This document shows positions 8,412 to 17,318 of a stretch of DNA of 34,094 bases, piece by piece. The DNA comes from an uncultured Planctomycetaceae bacterium (GTDB taxonomy: Bacteria > Planctomycetota > Planctomycetia > Pirellulales > UBA1268), in assembly GCA_937926325.1 (NCBI GenBank), contig CALAZQ010000086.1, positions 1 to 34,094 on the forward strand, in the 5' to 3' direction. Each line of letters begins with the position of its first letter. Positions within the stretch are counted from its first letter, which is position 1. The notes under the pieces are model-generated. The model searched no databases and was not told the origin of the DNA. It saw nothing but the letters and a program-made list of their open reading frames with translations. A program made the position numbers and the translations under genes.

Positions 8412-9746
8412 ATGCCTGCCTCCCTCCCTCAGGTCGTCATCGTCGGCCGTCCCAACGTCGGCAAGTCGAGCCTGTTCAACTGGCTGTCGCAGCGGCGGAT
8501 TGCCATCGAAGATCCAACCGCCGGTGTCACCCGCGACCGGCTGACACAGCGGCTCGACCTCGATGGCCGGGTGATTGACCTCGTCGATACCGGGGGGATG
8601 GGCTTTGACGATCCCGACGGTCTCACCGAACAGATCGACATGCAGATCGAGGCGGGGCTGGCGAGTGCGGGGGTCGTGATCTTCGTGGTCGATATCCGGG
8701 CGGGTCTGGTGCCTGCCGACGAGGAGGTGGCAACGCGACTGCGGGCAGCCGGGGCCAGGGTGCTGCTGGTGGCCAACAAGGCTGATGATGAAAAATTCGA
8801 TCTCGCTGCCCATGAGTTCGACCGGCTTGGCCTCGGGCCGCCGCTCGTGACCAGCACCAAGCAGAACCGGCACCGTGATGAATTGATCGCGGCGATTCAC
8901 GATCGCCTGCCTCCGGCCGGTGATGAGGCAACGCCGCTCGACCTCCCCGAGATGAAGGTGGCGATTGTCGGCCGCCGGAACGTCGGGAAGAGCACGTTCG
9001 TCAATGCCCTCGCCAAGGAGGAACGGGTCATTGCCAGCCCGGTGGCGGGCACCACCCGTGACAGTATCGATGTGCGATTCGAAGTAGACGGTCACACCTT
9101 TCTGGCCATCGACACCCCCGGCCTCCGCCGGACGAAGAGCCGCACGAGCGACATCGACTTCTATTCGACACACCGGGCCGAACGGAGCATTCGCCGGGCC
9201 GATGTGGTGCTGATGCTGTTCGACGCCTCGGAGCCGATCGGCAAGGTGGATAAGCAGCTGGTCGATTCGATTGTCGAGCAGCAGAAGCCGGTTGTGCTCG
9301 TGGTCAACAAGTGGGATCTCTACGCCGGTGATGTTGAGCGGAGCGAATGGGCCCAGTACCTGCGGGACACCTTCCGCTCGATGCCGTGGGCCCCGGTCAG
9401 CTTTGTGACCGCCCAAAATGGCCGCAACGTCAAGGCAACGATCGACACGGCCCAGCGGCTCTTCCGCCAGAGCCAGACCAGGGTGCCGACCGCCGCACTC
9501 AACGCCATCATCCATGCGGCGACCCAGGCCAACCGGCCGCCGCCCGACCGGCGGGGGCGGCCGATGCGAATTTTTTTTGCCACCCAGGTCGATACCGCCC
9601 CGCCCACGATCGTGCTGGCGACCAGTTCCCCCCAGGCTCTGACCGCTCCCTACAAACGCTATCTGCTCGCTTCCTTGCGAAAGCAGGCCGCCTTCAGCGA
9701 AGTGCCGATCAAGCTGCTGATTCGTGGTCGTTCCAGCCGGGAGTAA
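8412..9746 (+). CDS. der: Ribosome assembly GTPase Der (EngA)
   Basis: Essential GTPase with two consecutive G domains and a C-terminal KH-like domain, acting in 50S ribosomal subunit maturation. Domain 1 shows GRPNVGKSS (residues 12-20), GVTRDR, DTGG and NKAD; domain 2 shows GRRNVGKST (187-195), GTTRDS, DTPG and NKWD. The C-terminal part carries RVPTAALNAIIHAATQANRP and MRIFFATQV, typical of the KH-like domain. I chose the ATG at 8412 (444 aa), just before the first G1 motif; an in-frame TTG at 8355 would add 19 residues without similarity. No clear Shine-Dalgarno sequence precedes the ATG. It converges with the MnmE-like gene with 7 bp between stops. Confidence 0.95.
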   Translation: MPASLPQVVIVGRPNVGKSSLFNWLSQRRIAIEDPTAGVTRDRLTQRLDLDGRVIDLVDTGGMGFDDPDGLTEQIDMQIEAGLASAGVVIFVVDIRAGLVPADEEVATRLRAAGARVLLVANKADDEKFDLAAHEFDRLGLGPPLVTSTKQNRHRDELIAAIHDRLPPAGDEATPLDLPEMKVAIVGRRNVGKSTFVNALAKEERVIASPVAGTTRDSIDVRFEVDGHTFLAIDTPGLRRTKSRTSDIDFYSTHRAERSIRRADVVLMLFDASEPIGKVDKQLVDSIVEQQKPVVLVVNKWDLYAGDVERSEWAQYLRDTFRSMPWAPVSFVTAQNGRNVKATIDTAQRLFRQSQTRVPTAALNAIIHAATQANRPPPDRRGRPMRIFFATQVDTAPPTIVLATSSPQALTAPYKRYLLASLRKQAAFSEVPIKLLIRGRSSRE

Positions 9747-9753
9747 GGCAGGC

Positions 9754-10929
9754 TCAATTTTTTGGGCTGAGGAGGTCGAGTCGCTCCTGCAACCGCTCGA
9801 CCCGCTGGAGCTGTTCAGCGGTGACCGGCACCCCTCGGTCGAGGTCACCGGCTGCCGCCTCAGGAACCAGCTGCTGGATGATCGCGGCAGCCAGTCGGTC
9901 GATCCCGGACCTGGTCAGGGCGGAAGTCAGAATGAGGCTGCATTCGGCTGCAAGAGTGTCGGCTCCGCCGGGTGGCAACAGATCAGCCTTGGTGGCGACA
10001 ACCAGCCGCCGGGTCGCGTCTGTCGGTGCCCAACCACGGCCGTTCAGGAACTCGGTGGCCGGGGCCAACTCAAGCACCAGATCAGCGGTGGCGGCCGCGG
10101 TTCGACCCCGCTCGATGCCGATTCGTTCGACGGCGTCTGACAGGAGTTCCTGAGGCTGCGGTTCCCCGGCCGTATCGACCAGTTCAATCTCCCAACCGTC
10201 AAGCACCAGTCGTGTTTCCAGGAGGTCACGGGTGGTGCCTGCCAAAGCCGCAACGAGGCTCCGGGCATACCCTGCGAGGGCGTTCACCAGGCTGCTCTTG
10301 CCGGCGTTGACGGCTCCCCGCAACACAACCCGCCAGGGGGCTGGCAGCCGCTGGCCGATTCGAGCTGCCCGTCCAAGCCGCTGAAGGTCGTTCCTGGCTT
10401 CGAGCAGATCACTCGCAGTGGCATCACGAGCCATCGCGATGAGCTGTTCAATCGACTTGATCTCAGCATCGAACCGGCCAGCTAATTGGCGGGAGAGAAT
10501 CTGTGCGGCCCGCCAACCGCCCGCCTGTGCCAGCCGACGCTGCAGTGAAATGCCGGCTGTTCGATCCGGGTGGTTCGCCCAATCTCGCTCTGAAAACTCC
10601 ACCCCCCCGGCCGCACACAGACTCCTCACAATTGATTCGGCCACCGCCCGGCCACCATGGGCGTGGATTTCCCAGCCATCGGGCGCTGTTCGCACCAGCA
10701 CCACGGGCTCCGCTGCACCGGTCGCCAGATGCCGCCAGTGACCGAAACGAGCCTCTTGCACTGCCAGCTGCACAGGCTTCCCGGTGCCGCTGAGGAAATA
10801 GGACTCGAGCAGACGGCCCGCGGCCGCCCCCGTCACCCCGACAACACCGAGGGCTCCTCCGGCAGCGGTGAGCGACGCGACATGGGGCGGGCGACGGTTT
10901 TCAGAAGTGAACAATTTCTTGTTTGACAT
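9754..10929 (-). CDS. Degenerate MnmE/TrmE-like GTPase lacking the C-terminal Cys motif
   Basis: A 391-aa protein that aligns by eye with the tRNA-modification GTPase MnmE (about 450 aa). The N-terminal part keeps a GALGVVGVTG strand and WEIHAHGGRAVAESIVRSL (the folate-binding-domain HGG segment). The region that in MnmE reads GEFTxRAFLNGxxDLxQAEA is replaced by divergent sequence around residues 110-137. The G domain is intact: GAVNAGKSS (205-213), GTTRD, DTAG and TKAD. The protein ends in RVERLQERLDLLSPKN, without the CIGKIF-like ending whose Cys is needed for U34 modification in MnmE. No mnmG is nearby. The enzyme may be a divergent MnmE or a GTPase with another job. The ATG at 10929 has no strong ribosome site. 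Confidence 0.8.
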   Translation of the reverse strand: MSNKKLFTSENRRPPHVASLTAAGGALGVVGVTGAAAGRLLESYFLSGTGKPVQLAVQEARFGHWRHLATGAAEPVVLVRTAPDGWEIHAHGGRAVAESIVRSLCAAGGVEFSERDWANHPDRTAGISLQRRLAQAGGWRAAQILSRQLAGRFDAEIKSIEQLIAMARDATASDLLEARNDLQRLGRAARIGQRLPAPWRVVLRGAVNAGKSSLVNALAGYARSLVAALAGTTRDLLETRLVLDGWEIELVDTAGEPQPQELLSDAVERIGIERGRTAAATADLVLELAPATEFLNGRGWAPTDATRRLVVATKADLLPPGGADTLAAECSLILTSALTRSGIDRLAAAIIQQLVPEAAAGDLDRGVPVTAEQLQRVERLQERLDLLSPKN

Positions 10930-11113
10930 CCATTACCGCCGTCAGTAGAACTCGTGCCGTCGGGGTGGTAATCGACCAGCAGGCCTTCGCAGGGACGGAA
11001 AGACGTCGCTGGCGAACCGGGGCGTCATCCTACGCCGATGGTACGACCGTCTTCGATGCACTGTTCACCCACCACTATCGCTGTTTTCGTTCTGCTTCTT
11101 CAAGGATATACCC

Positions 11114-11893
11114 ATGTCAGATGGCACCTCAGCGGCCGGCTCGATTGACCCCCAGAATCTCGCCCGGGCAATCGACCAACTGGAAAAGAACATCGATGCG
11201 ATCAATCGCACCCAGAAAACAGCGAGAGTCGTGGTGCTCGGTGGTTCGCTGCTGCTGATCGCGATGCTTGCCATTTTTGGCCTGAGCCTCTTTCGTACCC
11301 TCAAGACCCAGCTGAACGAAGAAACCCTCCAGGCGGCCCTCACCGCCAAGGCCGAAGCCCTCTGGCCGCAACTCAGTGACAAGCTGACGGCTGCGGCGCT
11401 GTCGGCCGTACCGGCATACCGCGACGAAGCCCTCAAGCGGATGCAGACGCTGCAACCCAAGCTCCAGAAAATGCTGACCGCTGAGGCCACGGCGATGGCT
11501 GACCGCCTCCCCAAGGTGTTGCAAGAGAAGGCTTCAGCCAGTCTTGATCGGGTGACCGAGCAGATCGCTGCCGATGTCAAGAAAGAGGTTCCCGGCCTCA
11601 CGCCGGCCCGGGTTGAGGCCATGTCGAAGCAGCTTGTCGAGGGGCTCGCACTGGAATCTGACAAGCTGCAAAAGATGCTGGGCGAGATCAGCAAGCAAGA
11701 GACCGACCGCATCGAATTGATGCTGAAGAAGCTTCCGGTCGCCGAGGTTACCAAGGAGTCGGAAGAGCGGCTCCAGCAGCGGTTCATGCATCATATCCTG
11801 CTGCTCGTAGATCGGGCGGTTGCGCCGGATGAGTCGGTGCTGCAGACCGATGCCACGTTCGCCCTCGACGCCACCACGGAAAAGACGAACTGA
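11114..11893 (+). CDS. Unknown single-pass membrane protein with long helical tail (paralog A)
   Basis: I do not recognise a named family. The 259-aa protein has a short N-terminal charged helix (ARAIDQLEKNIDAINRTQ), one hydrophobic segment at about residues 41-61 (VVVLGGSLLLIAMLAIFGLSL), then about 195 residues predicted to be almost wholly amphipathic helix, rich in Ala, Leu, Lys, Glu and Gln with regular AEAL/PKLQKML patterns. There are no Cys residues and no catalytic motif. Orientation is probably N-in, with the helical part outside the cytoplasm. The ribosome site aaggatatacccATG is good. The next gene encodes a protein of nearly the same length and layout, 85 bp downstream. A structural or membrane-associated scaffold role is possible but unsupported. 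Confidence 0.8.
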   Translation: MSDGTSAAGSIDPQNLARAIDQLEKNIDAINRTQKTARVVVLGGSLLLIAMLAIFGLSLFRTLKTQLNEETLQAALTAKAEALWPQLSDKLTAAALSAVPAYRDEALKRMQTLQPKLQKMLTAEATAMADRLPKVLQEKASASLDRVTEQIAADVKKEVPGLTPARVEAMSKQLVEGLALESDKLQKMLGEISKQETDRIELMLKKLPVAEVTKESEERLQQRFMHHILLLVDRAVAPDESVLQTDATFALDATTEKTN

Positions 11894-11978
11894 TCAAGGC
11901 TGCGGTGAGCGACGAACTCGCACCTTCCAACCCACGAACCTGCCACTCGGTCACATTCTTCATAAGGAGCAGAACCCC

Positions 11979-12761
11979 ATGTCCGGAATGAACCCCTCCG
12001 ATGCCGCCGCGGTCGAGAGCCGTCTGAAGCAACTCCAGGCGAGGCTTGCGGAGACAGCTTCGCAGTCGAGTCGTCGGCTGACAATCACCAGTCTGGTGAT
12101 GGCCAGCCTGCTCGTGGCCGCCTTCTTTTATCTGCGGTTCATCGCGTCGAGCATCACGACGTACGCCGAGGCACCGACGCTTGTCGAACTGGTGGCAGCC
12201 CAGGTCGAGCCGCGGCTCCAGGAGGCACCGGCCGAACTTGCGTCCTCGTTGAAGGCTCAAGCGCCCGAGGTGGTCGGACAGGCCGAAAAGCTTCTGCTTG
12301 ATGCCCTGCCCCAGCTCACCCGGCAGGCCGATGAATTTCTGGTCAGCTTCTTTGAACGCGAGTTCAAGAACATTGAAAGCGAAGCCACCAGGCTGATCCG
12401 TGATGCCTTCGATGCGGCGGTCACCAAGGCCCGCGAGAAGAATATCGATTTGGCGAAGGAAGGTGAGCTGGAACAGGCCGTCGCCCAGGCAGCGCCGACC
12501 TTGCGAGAGATGGCCGAAACGCTCATTCAGGCAAATTTTGAAAAGTATTCGGCCGGCACTGACGGTGTGGCCGCCTACATCGATCGCATCGCCACCGGGA
12601 ACGACCTGACCGACCATGAGCAATCTCAGAAACAGGTCCTGATCACCGGCCTTGCCCTGCTTCAAAAGATGGAGAAAGACAAGAATCGGGCTCCGATTCA
12701 GAGCATCCTGGAGGGGCGAATTCCCGCCGATTCACCTGTGCCGGTGAACGCTCCCAAGTGA
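11979..12761 (+). CDS. Unknown single-pass membrane protein with long helical tail (paralog B)
   Basis: A 260-aa protein of unknown function with the same plan as its upstream neighbour: N-terminal coiled-coil-like helix (SRLKQLQARLAETASQSSRR), one hydrophobic segment at about residues 36-54 (TSLVMASLLVAAFFYLRFI), and a long amphipathic helical region ending in a Pro-rich tail. After the membrane segment both proteins show a run of helices of similar spacing, here EPRLQEAPAELASSLKAQ and LIRDAFDAAV, which suggests an old tandem duplication. I chose the ATG at 11979, behind aaggagcagaacccc, a strong ribosome site; the frame stays open upstream but has no better start. Likely co-transcribed with paralog A. 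No enzymatic motif is visible. Confidence 0.8.
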   Translation: MSGMNPSDAAAVESRLKQLQARLAETASQSSRRLTITSLVMASLLVAAFFYLRFIASSITTYAEAPTLVELVAAQVEPRLQEAPAELASSLKAQAPEVVGQAEKLLLDALPQLTRQADEFLVSFFEREFKNIESEATRLIRDAFDAAVTKAREKNIDLAKEGELEQAVAQAAPTLREMAETLIQANFEKYSAGTDGVAAYIDRIATGNDLTDHEQSQKQVLITGLALLQKMEKDKNRAPIQSILEGRIPADSPVPVNAPK

Positions 12762-12903
12762 TTGCCCACTCAAGGAAGACCTTTTCGGCCGCTCTCGGCA
12801 AGGCCGGGGGCCCAAGTGACGATCAGACAGAGACCTCAATCGTCACGGTCGATTGACCGGGGCAGGGGCGTTGTGACCGGTGCAAATCGTTGCTGGGGCA
12901 CAA

Positions 12904-14712
12904 TTACGGCTTGGGTGACCCCTCCACCTGCTGGGCAAATGCTATTTCATCGAGCCATCGCTTGACCTGTTGCTCCAGACCCGAAAGCGTCTGTGTTGCC
13001 TGAGCCGTCGCCTGCTCCAGCGCTTCGTCAGCTTTTTTCAGCGCATCCCGGGCCTGTTGGAGGGTGGCCTCGGCCTTCTTTTTTCCAGCCTCCGCCTGAG
13101 TGCGGGATTCATCAGCTTTCTGCTTTTCTGCCTCGGCAAGCTTTTCTGCCTCGGCAAATTGTTGCTCGGCTGTTGCCAGCCGATTCGCCGCTGCGACCCG
13201 GAGCTTCTGCTTTTCGGCGAGTGTTCGTTCCGCAAGTTTCCGCGCCTCAGCCACCGCGTGTTCGGCGGTCGCCAGGCGAACGGCAAGCGGAGGTGGGTTC
13301 GAGTCGATCTGTCCCAGTTGTTTGCCGTCAGCCAGGGCAAAGACACTGACGGTCCCGGCCCAGTCGCCGGCAATCACGAGGTTTTGTTTGTCGTTCACAA
13401 CGACCCTGGTACCGATGTCCGAAAGATTCCCAAAATCCCGTTCGAGCTTTCCATCGGCCTTCCAGAGTTTGACCTTGCGATCGCGTCCCGTCGAAACCAG
13501 ACGGCCATCGTTGAGCCAGCAGACATCCGATGTGCCACCACCATGGGCATTCCAGGACCGGACCTTTTTTCCCTGATCAGCATCCCAGAGGTGAATGGTG
13601 CCGTCTTCCGCGGCACTGGCCAGCAGCAGGCCGTCCGCCCGCCAGGCAATGGAAGTGATTCCCCCGGCATGGCCTTTGAGAATTGCCCATTCACGGGCTC
13701 CGAATGACTCCCAGAGGAACAGGTTTCCGGCCCGATCCCCGGTCGCCAGCAGCACGCTGTCGGGTGAGAAAGCAAGGCTGGTGATCCAGTCGGTGTGTTT
13801 GGTGATCTCGCTCTCAACCCGTCCATCGGCCGTCGTCAACAGCCGCACGGCCTTTGCCGATCCTCCCAGCGCCACCAACCGCTGGTCTGCCGAAAGGTCC
13901 GCAGCCAGGACTTCGTCATACTCTTCACCCAGGGTGATCAATCGCTTTCCACCGGCGACATCCCAGAGAGCCACCTGGCCACTCTTGGCAGCCACTCCTC
14001 CCCCGCCGAGCAGCAGCCGGGCGTTGCGTGAGAATGTGAGGGTCTGGCAGTCACCTTCAGGAAAGGGCAAGACACCGCGGAGTTCTCGTGTTGCCGGACT
14101 TACCAGAAGGACCTGCTGACGGCCGCCGATTGCAACGAGATCACCGTGGGGAGACGCGGCGAGCCCGGTAATCGTTGTGGGGCGAATGCCATGTGTAACG
14201 ACCTGCAGGGGCAGCCTGGGTGGAAGTACCGGTTCTCCCTCCGGTTTCACAATGGCGCCGGGGTCGAGCGCAAGGTTGGTCGCCGGCTTTGCTGCGATTG
14301 GCTTGCCGCCATCCCGCTCAATCAAGCCGCCGGCAATCCATTTTTTGAGCACATCAAGCATGCGTTCAGGAATCCGGTCTGCGTTGGGCGGCATGACCGG
14401 TTCGGACTCATGGCTCGCTACCTGCCAGAGATAGGAACCGTCGGGATCGCCGGCCGCGAGCACCTCGCCCGAGTTTCCACCGGCCTGCATCTGCTGGTAG
14501 CTCGTCAGATCGAGTCCCCCCGCCCGCTTCCCGGCATTGTGACAGCCACAACACTTTTCCTTGAAAATCGGCAAGACGTGCTGCTCATAGGTGAGAGGCT
14601 TCTCGGCAGCCTGCAGCATTCCGGCGGTCAGCCAGGTGGCCAGCCAGGCCGAGGCAACGTTGACAACGCAGGACTTCGCCGGTCTGACCATCGGTTTCAT
14701 CTTCATCTGCAT
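12904..14712 (-). CDS. Exported c-type heme (PSCyt1-like) / WD40 propeller / coiled-coil fusion protein
   Basis: A 602-aa exported protein with three parts. Residues 1-36 form a signal peptide ending at LQAA. Next is a planctomycete cytochrome-C-like domain with a heme-binding C54-C-G-C57-H58 and a VMPPNAD segment whose Met could be the distal ligand. From about 170 to 480 are seven WD40-like repeats, which would close a seven-blade propeller (for example SLAFSPDSVLLATGDRAGNL and GHAGGITSIAWRADGLLLAS). From about 490 to 590 there is a highly charged Ala/Glu/Lys/Gln coiled coil. It is last in the minus-strand block, 44 bp after the DUF1549/DUF1553 gene. The ATG at 14712 lacks a good ribosome site; ATG at 14706 is an alternative. 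Role probably in electron transfer or protein assembly at the cell surface; the partner is unknown. Confidence 0.88.
   Translation of the reverse strand: MQMKMKPMVRPAKSCVVNVASAWLATWLTAGMLQAAEKPLTYEQHVLPIFKEKCCGCHNAGKRAGGLDLTSYQQMQAGGNSGEVLAAGDPDGSYLWQVASHESEPVMPPNADRIPERMLDVLKKWIAGGLIERDGGKPIAAKPATNLALDPGAIVKPEGEPVLPPRLPLQVVTHGIRPTTITGLAASPHGDLVAIGGRQQVLLVSPATRELRGVLPFPEGDCQTLTFSRNARLLLGGGGVAAKSGQVALWDVAGGKRLITLGEEYDEVLAADLSADQRLVALGGSAKAVRLLTTADGRVESEITKHTDWITSLAFSPDSVLLATGDRAGNLFLWESFGAREWAILKGHAGGITSIAWRADGLLLASAAEDGTIHLWDADQGKKVRSWNAHGGGTSDVCWLNDGRLVSTGRDRKVKLWKADGKLERDFGNLSDIGTRVVVNDKQNLVIAGDWAGTVSVFALADGKQLGQIDSNPPPLAVRLATAEHAVAEARKLAERTLAEKQKLRVAAANRLATAEQQFAEAEKLAEAEKQKADESRTQAEAGKKKAEATLQQARDALKKADEALEQATAQATQTLSGLEQQVKRWLDEIAFAQQVEGSPKP
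13123..13158 (-). repeat. Two tandem 18-bp copies inside the coiled-coil region
   Basis: The plus-strand unit cttttctgcctcggcaag at 13123-13140 is followed at once by cttttctgcctcggcaaa at 13141-13158, 17 of 18 bases identical. It is in frame and encodes the hexapeptide pattern LAEAEK twice within the coiled coil. This looks like a recent slippage duplication that lengthens the coil by six residues. Confidence 0.9.
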
Positions 14713-14756
14713 GGTGGAAAAAGTCGTGGTGGCCGAGCTGACAGTCGAACAGACAT

Positions 14757-17318
14757 TCAGTGGTTGAAAATGAATTCAGGAGAATTCAGGAGGGCCCAGA
14801 AGATGTCCTCCAACGCCTGCTTCCGATCGGCCTTTGCCTGAAGATCGGCAACGAGTTCGATTCGCTCGCGTTCGATGGGTTTCCGTCCGTAGCAGCGAAT
14901 GATCAGCCGATCGATGATCTGGCTGTCGGTCAGCCCCTCGTCAATCCAGCCGCCAATCAGGTTCCCCTTTTGAATCCGAGCATTGGCGACATCACCATTG
15001 AGGAGATGAAGTGCCTGCGAAAGGCTCGGGTCCATGCTGACCGCACACGAGCAGACATCCTCGCGGGTCGCACGGCCGAAGGTCGTCAGGAAGTACGTCG
15101 TCGTCCGGCCATCGGCGACCTGAACAGCCCTGGCGCCCTCAGGAAGTCCGGGGAACTTGTTCGTTGTTTCAGTCACCTGGGCAAGTATGTCAAGCAGTAC
15201 CTCAGCCCGAATCCTGCGGACGGCAGCATGGGAAAAGTTCGTGGTGTCGAGCTGGTTTGACGGATTCGGATCGCAGCTTCGCTGATAGGTCTTCGATGAC
15301 GTAATGTCTCGAACAAGGCCACGGAAATCCCAACCGGAACTGACGAAACGGCGGGCCAACTCGTCCAACAGCGGACCGTTGACAGGAGGGTTGCTCACCC
15401 GGAAGTCATCGGGCTCGTGAACAATTCCCCGGCCCAGGAAATGCGCCCAGACAAGATTGACGATGCGCTTGGCGAAGAACGGGTTCTCCGGATCAACCAC
15501 CCAATCAGCGAGGGCCCGCCGCCGGTCCTCGGTCTTCACCTGCGGGGCTTCACCACCGAGGAATTTTGGCCGCACGTTTTTTCCCGAGACCGGGTGTTTG
15601 ACTCCGCCACCGCCGGAGTCGAACACAATCGTCTCACGCGGATCTTCAGCTCGTTTCCGCCGCAATTGCGGGAAAAATGCCGCAAACCCGTAATAGTCAT
15701 CCATCGTCCAACGATCGAAGGGATGGTTGTGACACTGGGCGCACTGAATCCTCATCCCGAGAAAAGCCTGAGCGATGTTCTCGGTAAGCTTCAGGGTATT
15801 CCGTTCGAGCTGAAAGTAATTTGTTGGCGGGTTGTCAAACGTGCCACCCGATGCGACGAGCAGGTCGCGAACCATCTGGTCAATCGGCTGATTGGCAGAA
15901 ATCCGTCGATCAAGCCACTGGTGGTACAGCAACGCCCCCTTCGGGCTCACGTCGTTGCCTTGCGAACGGATCTGGAGAATCTCCGCCCACTTCATCACCC
16001 ACAGATCGACGAACTCCTTCCGCTCAAGGAGCCTGTGAATGGTTTTCAGCCGCTTCTCCGGAGACGAGTCAGCGAGAAAAGCGGACCGTTCGTCAGCAGT
16101 GGGTAATAAACCAGTCAGGTCAAGGGTCACCCGCCGCAGAAAGACTTCGTCGTCACACACAGCCGACGGGCTGATCCGCAGGCTCTTGAGCTTTGCATCG
16201 ACGAGATCATCGATCCAGGTGTTTCCGCTCGATTCAGGAAACTCAAACGCGAGCCCGTCAGGAATCACCACCGTCGGAACTCCGACTGTGATGGTGTCAT
16301 ACCGCGACATTAAGAAGGCTTCGCCCCGGCGACCACTGGTCACGCGTCCGTCCTCAGCCACTGCAGCAGAGCCCGCATTGCTCGATGAGTACCACACGAG
16401 GTCCGTGACATCGCGGTCGGTTCCATCGGCAAAGGTGGCCACCGCGACCAGCTGCTGCGTCGCCTTTGGTCCCTCCAGCAGCGACTCGGGCGGATAAAGG
16501 TTGAGTGCCGTCAGGGCCGGCACCTTTGCCCCCTCCTCGGGGTCGTCCTTCGCGCCGTCCTCGATCCATCGAATCAGCGTCCGAGCCAGATCACTCTCGA
16601 GAGGAAATCGCTTGCCACCGGTGTGGGCAACAGCACCGACTGCCTTCTGGACGAGGAGGCTGCCGACCGGGTCTCCCAAATCAATTCGTCTTCCGGGCAG
16701 TTCTCGGGTGATCCGCTGGTAGTCGCCGGCCGGATCGAACCCAAACAAGGAAAGGCGAAAACCATCCTTTCCCCGCGCAGCACCATGGCAGCTTCCCATG
16801 TTGCAGCCACCACGCGCGAAGACAGGCATGACATCCAGGCGAAACGAAAGCGGCGGATTGGTCGTGCCGTTCACAACCGTGACAGGCAGTTCCCGGGTCA
16901 GCCCACGGCATTCGACGGTGAGTGTTGTCTTACCGTCAGCCAGCGGCCGAACGACTGGCGCAGGCCGATGCTCAGCCGCGGTCACGGGAAGCACCACCGC
17001 CAAGGCGGCGTCGGCTATTGATACGTTCGCCTCAGCTGAAAGATCGAGCGTCACGCCATCAGACCGTTCCCCCTGAATGACGACCCGCTGTTGATCACGA
17101 GCCGAATCGAGTTGAATGACCGGCGGATAGACACGGAGGTCAACCAGCGACTCTTTCTGCGCCGAGCCGGCCCGGGCAGGGTTGCCGAGGGTTTCCAATC
17201 CGAGCCCGGTCACTACAAACATCAGCAAGAATCGGAAACTTCCCTGATGACGAAGGAAGCGGTGGATGTTCAACAGTTTCATCTGCCACCAGTATTCGTT
17301 TTGCTCAGTCTGACTCAT
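14757..17318 (-). CDS. DUF1549/DUF1553 planctomycete cytochrome-like exported protein with Big-type domain
   Basis: An 853-aa exported protein of a family strongly expanded in Planctomycetes. A hydrophobic N-terminal segment at about 29-41 acts as signal or anchor. A heme-like site GGCNMGSCHG lies at 171-179 (Cys172, Cys177, His178; spacing CX4CH). Around 285-360 is a bacterial Ig-like region (ATFADGTDRDVTDLVWYSSS). The DUF1549 part (about 375-590) contains a canonical CXXCH, CAQCH at 526-530. The DUF1553 part (about 620-830) contains RIVNLVWAHFLGRGIV and ends with LLNSPEFIFNH. Its ATG overlaps the stop of the upstream PPC gene by four bases (ATGA), so the two are probably translationally coupled. 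The function is unproven; a role in periplasmic redox chemistry on polysaccharides has been inferred for such clusters. Confidence 0.9.
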   Translation of the reverse strand: MSQTEQNEYWWQMKLLNIHRFLRHQGSFRFLLMFVVTGLGLETLGNPARAGSAQKESLVDLRVYPPVIQLDSARDQQRVVIQGERSDGVTLDLSAEANVSIADAALAVVLPVTAAEHRPAPVVRPLADGKTTLTVECRGLTRELPVTVVNGTTNPPLSFRLDVMPVFARGGCNMGSCHGAARGKDGFRLSLFGFDPAGDYQRITRELPGRRIDLGDPVGSLLVQKAVGAVAHTGGKRFPLESDLARTLIRWIEDGAKDDPEEGAKVPALTALNLYPPESLLEGPKATQQLVAVATFADGTDRDVTDLVWYSSSNAGSAAVAEDGRVTSGRRGEAFLMSRYDTITVGVPTVVIPDGLAFEFPESSGNTWIDDLVDAKLKSLRISPSAVCDDEVFLRRVTLDLTGLLPTADERSAFLADSSPEKRLKTIHRLLERKEFVDLWVMKWAEILQIRSQGNDVSPKGALLYHQWLDRRISANQPIDQMVRDLLVASGGTFDNPPTNYFQLERNTLKLTENIAQAFLGMRIQCAQCHNHPFDRWTMDDYYGFAAFFPQLRRKRAEDPRETIVFDSGGGGVKHPVSGKNVRPKFLGGEAPQVKTEDRRRALADWVVDPENPFFAKRIVNLVWAHFLGRGIVHEPDDFRVSNPPVNGPLLDELARRFVSSGWDFRGLVRDITSSKTYQRSCDPNPSNQLDTTNFSHAAVRRIRAEVLLDILAQVTETTNKFPGLPEGARAVQVADGRTTTYFLTTFGRATREDVCSCAVSMDPSLSQALHLLNGDVANARIQKGNLIGGWIDEGLTDSQIIDRLIIRCYGRKPIERERIELVADLQAKADRKQALEDIFWALLNSPEFIFNH

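Noticed and set aside
9747..9770. Run of six T between der and the MnmE-like gene as a terminator
   Set aside because: The T-run is part of the last codons of the MnmE-like gene and has no stable stem in front of it on either strand.
12846..12859. cggtc-gatt-gaccg inverted repeat between the membrane-protein pair and the heme-WD40 gene
   Set aside because: The stem is only 5 bp and there is no T-run on either side, so a terminator call is not supported.
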